Positions 1-5,750 of a stretch of 19,435 nucleotides of DNA are shown here, one piece after another. The stretch is from Porphyromonadaceae bacterium UBA7087. GTDB taxonomy: Bacteria > Bacteroidota > Bacteroidia > Bacteroidales > Muribaculaceae. The notes under the pieces are model-generated. The model searched no databases, was not told where the DNA came from, and saw only the letters and a program-made list of their open reading frames with translations. The position numbers and the translations under genes are program-made. Numbering within the stretch: the first letter of the stretch is position 1; every line of letters begins with the position of its first letter. The stretch is from assembly GCA_002493515.1 (NCBI GenBank), contig DKYZ01000111.1, positions 1-19,435 of the forward strand, written 5' to 3'.

Positions 1-98
1 AACACTAATATTTTCGAATGAAAGGGGAGATTCTCTCAGAGAGAAAGAAATCAACGAACATATCGACAAATTTGATAACACAAATAATTAAAGACAAC

Positions 99-764
99 AT
101 GAAAAAAATCAGACAGACAATGATGGCTCTGTTGGGAGTCGTTGTTATGACGGCCTGCTCCGGCGGAAATGCTCCTTCGGAGAACTGCCTTGTGTTTGGC
201 GAGGTTCCGGCCATTTACGCTGACTATGAGGCTCAGCGTGACAAAATCGAAGAATCGGCTCAAAAATCGGAAGCCGACTACAAGAAAGCATCGGCACAGA
301 TTGATGAGCTTACAGAGCAATATCGTGCCAGGATCGAGGAAGCAGGAAGGAATCTCGACGGACAGTCCATCGAGATTACTCCAGGCGAGGATTTCAAGGT
401 AGTGAGCCCCGTAAGCCTGTCGTTCAAGGAATTTGCCAACAGCGTGAGATCCGTTTATGATGTCAAAGGCGAAATCGAGACTGCTAAAGATATTACCCTT
501 GAAGTAACCGAATCATGGCTTAGATCACACGATGTGCAATATCTGATACTGCCGCTGTTGCTGATCGGCTGCGACGAACAGGGCGCCGAAGTGACAAGTG
601 CCAGAATCGGGGCATTCAAGGGTTTCAACGTAGTTGACGGCAAGCTTGTTCTTCCGGCAGGCACAAAGGCCGAGCTTGAGACTGTCCCCTATGGCGACAA
701 CGACTACGACGATTATATCCGAGTGAAATCAGTCAGACTGGCTCTTGACACTACAAAGTTATAA
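99..764 (+). CDS. Putative lipoprotein of unknown function with coiled-coil segment
   Basis: A 221-aa protein starting at the ATG at 99. The frame is open back to position 18, but only this start places a basic N-terminus (MKKIRQ) directly before a hydrophobic stretch and a lipobox-like VMTAC, with Cys20 as the probable lipidated residue, so it is probably an exported lipoprotein. Residues about 33-85 are rich in Glu, Lys, Ala and Gln with heptad-like spacing and look like a coiled coil. The C-terminal half (about 90-221) is mixed alpha/beta with no motif I recognise. A weak TAnnTTTG-like box (TATTTTCG, 9-16) lies upstream, but its -33 partner is outside the window. The next gene, an exported WG-repeat protein, follows 89 nt later, so co-expression is possible. 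Export is fairly sure; function is unknown. Confidence 0.8.
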   Translation: MKKIRQTMMALLGVVVMTACSGGNAPSENCLVFGEVPAIYADYEAQRDKIEESAQKSEADYKKASAQIDELTEQYRARIEEAGRNLDGQSIEITPGEDFKVVSPVSLSFKEFANSVRSVYDVKGEIETAKDITLEVTESWLRSHDVQYLILPLLLIGCDEQGAEVTSARIGAFKGFNVVDGKLVLPAGTKAELETVPYGDNDYDDYIRVKSVRLALDTTKL

Positions 765-790
765 TAACCGTCAAATACTTGAAACCCAAT

Positions 791-837
791 TTCCCCGGGA
801 TGACGTCCTCTTTCGGAGACAATGCCATTCCGGGGAA
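791..837 (+). other. Stem-loop in the intergenic spacer
   Basis: Positions 791-800 pair with 828-837 as a 10-bp stem including one G-U pair, with a loop of about 27 nt. No T-run follows, so it is not a canonical terminator. It may be a 3' end-processing or attenuating hairpin between the lipoprotein and WG-repeat genes. The role is unknown. Confidence 0.35.
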
Positions 838-853
838 TCATAAACACTTGCTT

Positions 854-1405
854 ATGAAAACCAGGATTGCAATCCTTCTGGCAGTCATGTCATACGGCTG
901 CCTGTCGCTCTTTGCCCAGAGCCAGTACAGAATGGAATTCCCCGTGCCCATCGAGAATATGGACACGAATGAGGCATTGGGGCAGAATGCCTTCGGATAC
1001 TACAATCTGAACTCTAAAGATGGCTCATTTGTGCTTCAGATCGGTTATCAATATGAAAATGCCTACCCCTTCAATCCCGAGACCGGCCTGGCGCGGATTA
1101 TGACCGGAGGCAAATTCGGCTACATCGATGTCTCGAATTATCCTGTTGTCAAGGCAATATACGACGATGCCAAGGATTTCACGGAAAACGGGCATGCCAT
1201 GGTGTGTCTCAACGGCAAATGGGGACTGATAGACAGCAAAGGCTACGCCGCCATTCCATGCGTCTACGACTCGATGTCCGACATGTGCAACGGATGGTAT
1301 GAGGTCTCGAAAGACGATGAATGGGGCTATATAAGCCGAACCGGAACTTATGCAGCCTCCTATCAGGAATATGAACAAAAAAAGAAAGCATCGGAAGGGT
1401 TATGA
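854..1405 (+). CDS. Exported WG-repeat protein
   Basis: A 183-aa protein. I chose the ATG at 854 over the in-frame ATG at 779 because it begins a clear signal peptide (MKTRIAILLAVMSYGCLSLF), with probable cleavage after Ala21 in the LFA-QS context, and because the upstream 25 codons overlap the intergenic hairpin. Three WG-type units are visible: KFGYID near residue 87, KWGLID near 122 and EWGYIS near 156, each followed by the short strand pattern of the WG beta-repeat family. Such repeats are common in secreted Bacteroidota proteins and are thought to form beta-rich binding or scaffold domains; no enzymatic activity is implied. The protein ends with a Lys/Glu-rich tail soon after the third repeat, so it is a short member. 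The family call is fairly sure; the role is unknown. Confidence 0.8.
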   Translation: MKTRIAILLAVMSYGCLSLFAQSQYRMEFPVPIENMDTNEALGQNAFGYYNLNSKDGSFVLQIGYQYENAYPFNPETGLARIMTGGKFGYIDVSNYPVVKAIYDDAKDFTENGHAMVCLNGKWGLIDSKGYAAIPCVYDSMSDMCNGWYEVSKDDEWGYISRTGTYAASYQEYEQKKKASEGL

Positions 1406-1547
1406 TTTGATCAGATATTTGTCTTGCCACCGACAGCGACATGTCTGATTTCGCGTTTGGCCTTGACTGGAATGGAATGATAAACGACGAAAAGGTGAGG
1501 AAATATAAAATAACGCGCCGAAGGAAACGTTATAAAAGATAAAAACC

Positions 1548-2654
1548 ATGCCACAAGTCAATGCGAATCCACGGTCTGCGGCGAAGCGCGGCAGATGGGC
1601 GGCAACAGGGGCGTTTGTCGTGATGTTCTGCATCATGGCGGCGCTCGCCATGGTGCATGAGCACTCGATATTCGGTTTTTCGCCGGGGAAAGACACCGGT
1701 GGCGATGCAGCAGCCCCGGTTGAGAAAACCTCCGAGGGTGAAGTTGTCAATACCACTCAGCTGGGAAGCTCCATCCTTGGCTACGGAGGGACAGTACCTC
1801 TTGATATATATATCACGGACGGGCGCATCGATTCCATCAGGGCGCTTCCCAACAATGAGACGGGAAACTTTTTTCAGCGTCTATATGATGAGGGGCTTAT
1901 GACGGCCTGGGACGGCCGGACACTCGAGGAGGCTTCCGCGCTGAAGGTGGACGCCATCTCCGGCGCCACCTACTCATCAAAGGCCGTCATAGGCAACGTC
2001 AGGGCAGGCGTCAGGCATGCGCTGGGTTCCGCATCCAAGGCCGGGGCAAGCCGTTCCTCCGGATCGGGAACCAGCGTCAGCCTCATCGCGGCATTGCTTG
2101 TGGTGCTGGCAGGCGCGATCGTGCCCCTTGTGGTTCGCGGCAACTCCCGCTACAGGCTTGTGCAGCAGATTCTCAATGTCGCGATACTCGGTTTCTGGGC
2201 AGGGGTGTTTATCGACTATGCGATGATGCTCAATTTCTTTGCCCACGGCCTCACGTTCACCCTGGCGGGGATAACGACCCTGGTATTGCTCATCGTAGGT
2301 CTGCTCTACCCTGTCTTCAACAAGCCGGGGCATTACTGCGCGTGGATATGTCCGTTCGGCTCGCTGCAGGATCTTGCGGGAAGAATCCGGAAACGCAAGA
2401 TAAAGATCTCGCCCCGGGTGCTGAAGGCGCTCGATACGTTCCGGTCGGTGCTCTGGGTTGTCCTGCTGACGTTGCTTTTCATCGGATGGGGATACCAATG
2501 GATCGATTATGAGATTTTCACCGGTTTTCTGGTCAGGAGCGCGTCGTGGGTGGTGATCGGCGTCGGAGCGCTGTTTGTCGTTCTGTCGGTGTTTATCAAC
2601 AGGCCGTTCTGTCGCTTTGTATGCCCTACGGGCACTCTGTTAAGAAACACATAA
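1548..2654 (+). CDS. Membrane FMN-binding domain / 4Fe-4S binding protein (flavinylated electron carrier)
   Basis: A 368-aa membrane protein. An N-terminal TM helix (about 20-37) leads to an FMN-binding domain (about 70-160) with the flavinylation motif DAISGATYSS. Thr141 in SGAT is the residue expected to receive FMN from an ApbE-type flavin transferase, as in RnfG and NqrC. Further TM segments lie near 178-196, 207-228, 236-256, 300-316 and 332-350. Two CxxxCP motifs (Cys264/Cys268 and Cys355/Cys359, each in a CPxG context) match the membrane 4Fe-4S domain of NapH/NosR-like proteins. It should move electrons between a membrane-side Fe-S site and an extracytoplasmic flavin. It ends only nine residues after the second motif, which may be natural for a short member. 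The nitroreductase follows 12 nt downstream and is probably its redox partner. No apbE lies in the window. Confidence 0.85.
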   Translation: MPQVNANPRSAAKRGRWAATGAFVVMFCIMAALAMVHEHSIFGFSPGKDTGGDAAAPVEKTSEGEVVNTTQLGSSILGYGGTVPLDIYITDGRIDSIRALPNNETGNFFQRLYDEGLMTAWDGRTLEEASALKVDAISGATYSSKAVIGNVRAGVRHALGSASKAGASRSSGSGTSVSLIAALLVVLAGAIVPLVVRGNSRYRLVQQILNVAILGFWAGVFIDYAMMLNFFAHGLTFTLAGITTLVLLIVGLLYPVFNKPGHYCAWICPFGSLQDLAGRIRKRKIKISPRVLKALDTFRSVLWVVLLTLLFIGWGYQWIDYEIFTGFLVRSASWVVIGVGALFVVLSVFINRPFCRFVCPTGTLLRNT

Positions 2655-2660
2655 GGAGGT
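2653..2660 (+). promoter_or_regulatory. Strong Shine-Dalgarno before the nitroreductase
   Basis: AAGGAGGT overlaps the stop codon of the FMN/4Fe-4S gene and lies 6 nt before the ATG at 2667, which fixes that start. Consensus Shine-Dalgarno sequences are uncommon in Bacteroidota, and most other starts in this window lack one. Confidence 0.6.
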
Positions 2661-2666
2661 TGTAGT

Positions 2667-3296
2667 ATGAAAAACATTTGGATCTTTATATTGCTTTGCG
2701 CGGCATTGGTGGCCGTATCGGTCAGGCTCATGATAGTCTCGAACCAAGGTTCGGAGGAGAGCGACGACGGCTCGAACCAGGCGATTGAATGCATCATGAC
2801 GCGTGCGAGTGTGCGCAACTACAAGCCGGAGCCGGTAAACGACAGCATCATCACCACCGTGCTCAAGGCAGGGATGGCGGCTCCCACGGCAGCCAACCAG
2901 CAGGCATGGCATTTTGTGGTAGTTACCGACCAGGCGTTGAAGGACAGCATCACGGATGCGTTCCAGTGGACCAAGATGGTACGAGGCTGCGCGTTCGCGG
3001 TGGTGGTGTGCGGAGACATGACCCGGCTTTTTGACGGCGACAGGGAGAACGGCGGTTTCTGGGTCCAGGACTGCTCGGCGGCCTCGGAGAATATGCTGCT
3101 TGCCGCGCACGCGCTCGGACTCGGCGGCGTATGGTGTGGCATCTACCCGGAGGAGGACCGTATGGCCAGACTCTCGGAGATACTCGATCTTCCGTCAAAT
3201 CTGCGTCCGCTCAACATCCTTTCCTTCGGCTATCCGGCAGCTCCGGTCGCTCCCAAGGACAAATGGGATCCGGAGAAGGTAAGTTACAGGCGATGA
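2667..3296 (+). CDS. Membrane-anchored nitroreductase-family flavoprotein
   Basis: A 209-aa protein. Residues 5-24 form an N-terminal hydrophobic segment (signal anchor or uncleaved signal), followed by a Ser/Glu/Asp-rich linker. The nitroreductase fold starts near residue 38: RASVRNYKPEPV (46-57, FMN phosphate-binding region), APTAANQQAWHFVVV (72-86) and GLGGVWCGIYP (151-161). Family members are FMN enzymes reducing nitro compounds, quinones or similar acceptors with NAD(P)H, normally in the cytosol. Here the anchor and the partnership with a flavinylated membrane protein suggest it takes electrons from that protein outside the cytoplasm; that is inference. It is translated from a strong Shine-Dalgarno 12 nt after the upstream gene, so the two form an operon. 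The family is sure; the substrate and side of the membrane are not. Confidence 0.88.
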   Translation: MKNIWIFILLCAALVAVSVRLMIVSNQGSEESDDGSNQAIECIMTRASVRNYKPEPVNDSIITTVLKAGMAAPTAANQQAWHFVVVTDQALKDSITDAFQWTKMVRGCAFAVVVCGDMTRLFDGDRENGGFWVQDCSAASENMLLAAHALGLGGVWCGIYPEEDRMARLSEILDLPSNLRPLNILSFGYPAAPVAPKDKWDPEKVSYRR

Positions 3297-3330
3297 GACA
3301 ATAACGGCGGAGCGGAGACGGAGGCTGGAT

Positions 3331-3350
3331 GCCAGGGTTAGAGCCCTGGC
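3331..3350. repeat. REP-like palindrome
   Basis: GCCAGGG (3331-3337) and CCCTGGC (3344-3350) form a 7-bp perfect stem with a 6-nt loop. The adjoining 3338-3365 can refold through GTTAG-AGCCC and GGGCTAAC, so the stretch offers overlapping alternative hairpins. No T-run follows. It looks like an intergenic repetitive palindrome; copy number cannot be judged from one window. Confidence 0.4.
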
Positions 3351-3409
3351 TACGCGACGGGCTAACGCCTGGAAGGGCTGCACAGAAGAGCTTCGAAGAG
3401 GGAAGACAA

Positions 3410-3426
3410 GCGGACGCGACGTCCGC
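3410..3426. repeat. GC-rich hairpin downstream of the nitroreductase
   Basis: GCGGACG (3410-3416) and CGTCCGC (3420-3426) form a 7-bp perfect stem around a CGA triloop. It could mark the 3' end of the redox operon transcript, but without a U-tract it is not a canonical intrinsic terminator. Confidence 0.4.
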
Positions 3427-3464
3427 CGTCTATGAGCACAATTTATGATTTTTCAGTGCCGGAT

Positions 3465-3496
3465 GTTGTTGATTTCAAAATAAATTGCTAAATTTG
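3465..3496 (+). promoter_or_regulatory. Bacteroidota-type promoter
   Basis: A GTTG (3465-3468, -33-like) is followed after exactly 20 nt by TAAATTTG (3489-3496), a perfect TAnnTTTG -7 box. Transcription should begin near 3501-3504, at the 5' foot of the structured region described next. This is the only good promoter I find upstream of the restriction operon. Confidence 0.65.
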
Positions 3497-3501
3497 CGAC
3501 A

Positions 3502-3819
3502 ATACTCGCGCCCTGCGTCTTCCGAGAGCGGAAGAAAGAGAGCAGGCGGGAGCAAAACATAAAAGGCGTTTACTCGCGCTTTATTCTTGGTATATCAAAG
3601 TCTCTCAATATCTTTAATACCAATCAAGAATGAAGTTGTGATAGACGCCCACGGGTATGTCTATACCTATCCGGACTCATTCCGTGCCTTAACCGGCATG
3701 GAGTGAGTTTGGGGTATTCGCATATACGTGGGTATCTTGTGACACTCATTCATTGGTAACGAACCTGAGAGACTCGTGATATGCGGATGAGCAACGGTAC
3801 AGATACCCACCCTTTTTTT
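3502..3819 (+). ncRNA. Candidate large structured RNA (about 315 nt), family not identified
   Basis: The region between the TAAATTTG promoter and a T7 run folds by hand into many helices. (1) 5' hairpin TCTTCCG/CGGAAGA (3518-3524/3529-3535), extended outward by 3505-3516/3542-3552. (2) Hairpin 3583-3588/3626-3631 plus 3589-3593/3617-3621. (3) Hairpin 3654-3658/3663-3667. (4) A 14-bp hairpin 3675-3688/3695-3708 with two G-U pairs. (5) Helix 3716-3725/3779-3788, one G-U pair. (6) Perfect 10-bp helix 3728-3737/3801-3810. Nine bases of loop (2), 3599-3607, pair exactly with 3766-3774, a long-range tertiary-type contact. Helices 5 and 6 cross, giving a pseudoknot or alternative states, and 3727-3737 can instead pair with 3643-3653. 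It lacks the conserved motifs I know for RNase P, tmRNA and SRP RNA. It may be a stand-alone small RNA or a leader of the mod operon. Confidence 0.6.
3728..3819 (+). terminator. Possible intrinsic terminator/attenuator closing the structured RNA
   Basis: GTGGGTATCT (3728-3737) pairs perfectly with AGATACCCAC (3801-3810), then CC and seven T (3813-3819). The 63-nt loop is much longer than in a standard terminator. The 5' arm has a competing partner upstream (AGACGCCCACG, 3643-3653, 10 of 11 pairs including one G-U), so termination could be conditional. Confidence 0.4.
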
Positions 3820-3863
3820 ATTCACCCGTCGCAGAGGGGTATTGGCGACACAGTACTGCCGCC

Positions 3864-5750
3864 ATGAAAGCGACTGAACGACATGAATTGATTAAACGCA
3901 TAAAGACATTGGATGGGCTGACCGACGAAGAACGCTCAGCTCTGCTCGGACTTCTCCGCGAATCCAAGACATACGGACTTGTGTGGGAGAATAAACCGGA
4001 AAATGTAGAAGAGCGACTACACGACGAACTTCCAGTTCTGATAGAGGACAAGAACCGTGCTTTGACAGATGCAGGAGACAATGCTCCCAATCACATTCTT
4101 ATAGAGAGTGACAATCTGTACGCCCTTACGATTCTAACATATACTCATGCAGGCAAGATTGACATAATCTACATTGACCCACCTTATAACACTGGAAAAA
4201 ATGATTTTAGCTATAATGATAATTATGTTGATCCAGAAGATGAATTTCGACATTCAAAATGGCTTTCATTTATGAAACGCCGCCTCAAAATAGCATCTAA
4301 ACTTCTTTCGACGGATGGTGTTATTTTTATTTCTGTTGGCGATGATGAAGTAGCAAATCTTAAATTACTATGTGATGAGATCTTTACGTATTTGGCTTTA
4401 GTTCCTCGTATAGCAAAAAAAGGCTCAAACCAAGGTACATATTTCAGACCTACTAAAGATTACGTTCTTGTTTACTGCAAAAACATTGAGATTTTAAAGC
4501 CATTTAATGATGTAAATGTTAAATCTAATGGCAAAATATACAATCTCATTGATAAAGATGGCCGAAGATTTAGAAAGGCACACTCTTTCTTTCAATCATC
4601 CCTCGATTCCTTAAGAGGGTGTGTAAATCAACGATATTATATGGAAGCACCTGATGGTACACTGATTATTCCACCTGGCAAAGTAATGCCAACAATTAAG
4701 GAAAATGGTGCGCATGTTGCTCCAAAAACGCGTGCTGATAAGGTTTGGCGTTGGAGCTATCAAAGCTATTTAGCTAAAAAGGATAAAGTATATTTTTCCA
4801 AATCTAAGCGTTCTCCCCTTATTGATAGCGAGGGTAATCATACTGACTGGAACGCTTATGAGAAAAAATTCGAAGATGAAGAAAACTCTGAAAATGCCAT
4901 ATTACCAAACGATGTTATATATGATTATATTAACACGTTAGGGACGAACTTACTTTCTGAAATGTGTATCGACTTCTCATATAGCAAACCAGTTGAATTA
5001 ATCCGTTATTTAATAGAGATTACACAAAAAAAATCGGAAGTAAAAATTCTTGACTTCTTCGCCGGCTCCGGCACTACACTTCATGCCGTTATGCAGCTCA
5101 ATGCTGAGGATGGCGGCAAGCGTCAGTGTATTCTCTGTACCAACAACGAGAACGGCATCTGCGAGAATGTGACTTACGAGCGTAACAAGCGTGTTATTCA
5201 GGGTTATACAAAGCCCAATGGCGACTTTGTAGAGGGATTGCACGACAATAACTTACGGTATTACCGCACTGAATTTGTGAGTCGCGACCGAACCACAAAG
5301 AATATGCGCCGATTGGTTCAGCTCTCCACCGATATGCTCTGCATCAAGGAGAACCTGTATACGGAGCAGATGACTTTTGCCGGGATGCCGACTTTCAAGA
5401 ACATCTACCGCTACTTTGAGCACGGCGAGCAGAAGATGCTCATTATCTATGATGAGCGATATGCAGACGAGATTGTCAAGATGATAGAAAAGGTGGAGAC
5501 AGACACAAAAATCAAAGTCTATGTGTTCTCGCCGAGCGAAGACCCGTGGGAAGCGAACTTCGAGCCGGTGGGCGACAAAGTTGAACTCTGCGCCCTACCC
5601 CAGGCCATCTACAACACATACAAACGGATATTACCCAAACGCACCGTAGGGACGCGCCATGGCGCGTCCGCCAAACATACGGGCGAGTATACCACTGATG
5701 AAGAGATTGGCGGACTATTCGCGGCAGAACCGAAAGGAGGTGACGAATGA
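3864..5750 (+). CDS. mod: Type III restriction-modification methyltransferase subunit (Mod), beta-class N6-adenine
   Basis: A 628-aa protein, a normal length for Type III Mod. Catalytic motif IV DPPY (105-108, in IYIDPPYNTGKNDF) comes before the SAM-binding motif I FAGSG (399-403, in LDFFAGSGTTLHA), the beta-class order for adenine-N6 methyltransferases. The N-terminal 100 residues have the usual Mod start region; the C-terminal 200 residues are the Type III Mod tail. The DNA between the two motifs (about 4190-5050) is strikingly AT-rich: by hand count 4201-4260 is 25% and 4501-4560 is 23% GC, against 57% at 3901-3960 and 52% at 5101-5160. That interval carries the target-recognition domain, so a specificity exchange is likely. 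A 20-bp perfect palindrome lies in frame near the 3' end. Mod should form a complex with Res and protect host DNA. Its stop overlaps the res start (ATGA). Confidence 0.93.
   Translation: MKATERHELIKRIKTLDGLTDEERSALLGLLRESKTYGLVWENKPENVEERLHDELPVLIEDKNRALTDAGDNAPNHILIESDNLYALTILTYTHAGKIDIIYIDPPYNTGKNDFSYNDNYVDPEDEFRHSKWLSFMKRRLKIASKLLSTDGVIFISVGDDEVANLKLLCDEIFTYLALVPRIAKKGSNQGTYFRPTKDYVLVYCKNIEILKPFNDVNVKSNGKIYNLIDKDGRRFRKAHSFFQSSLDSLRGCVNQRYYMEAPDGTLIIPPGKVMPTIKENGAHVAPKTRADKVWRWSYQSYLAKKDKVYFSKSKRSPLIDSEGNHTDWNAYEKKFEDEENSENAILPNDVIYDYINTLGTNLLSEMCIDFSYSKPVELIRYLIEITQKKSEVKILDFFAGSGTTLHAVMQLNAEDGGKRQCILCTNNENGICENVTYERNKRVIQGYTKPNGDFVEGLHDNNLRYYRTEFVSRDRTTKNMRRLVQLSTDMLCIKENLYTEQMTFAGMPTFKNIYRYFEHGEQKMLIIYDERYADEIVKMIEKVETDTKIKVYVFSPSEDPWEANFEPVGDKVELCALPQAIYNTYKRILPKRTVGTRHGASAKHTGEYTTDEEIGGLFAAEPKGGDE
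5650..5669. repeat. Perfect 20-bp palindrome inside mod
   Basis: GGACGCGCCATGGCGCGTCC is its own reverse complement, is preceded by GTAG and lies in frame in mod. It helps encode VGTRHGAS (residues 595-602), close to the Mod C-terminus. It looks like a mobile or repetitive palindromic unit that landed inside a gene without breaking the frame. Confidence 0.7.
5733..5743 (+). promoter_or_regulatory. Consensus Shine-Dalgarno before res
   Basis: AAAGGAGGTGA is a full 11-nt complement of the classical 16S rRNA 3' end. GGAGG ends 6 nt before the res ATG at 5747. It is also coding sequence for the Mod C-terminus (PKGGDE). It fixes the res start and suggests coupled translation, and is atypical for Bacteroidota. 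Confidence 0.7.

Noticed and set aside
1025..1756. Minus-strand frames opposite the WG-repeat and FMN/4Fe-4S genes
   Set aside because: Shadows of recognised plus-strand genes with signal peptides and conserved motifs.
3309..3321. 13-nt sequence GGAGCGGAGACGG repeated at 13670-13682
   Set aside because: One or a few identical 13-mers are expected by chance in a window of this size.
3564..3706. An open frame of about 47 codons with protein-like reading (…ALFLVYQSLSIS…) across the structured RNA
   Set aside because: It has no usable start codon, it stops inside the 14-bp hairpin, and the exact pairings with G-U pairs explain the sequence better as RNA.
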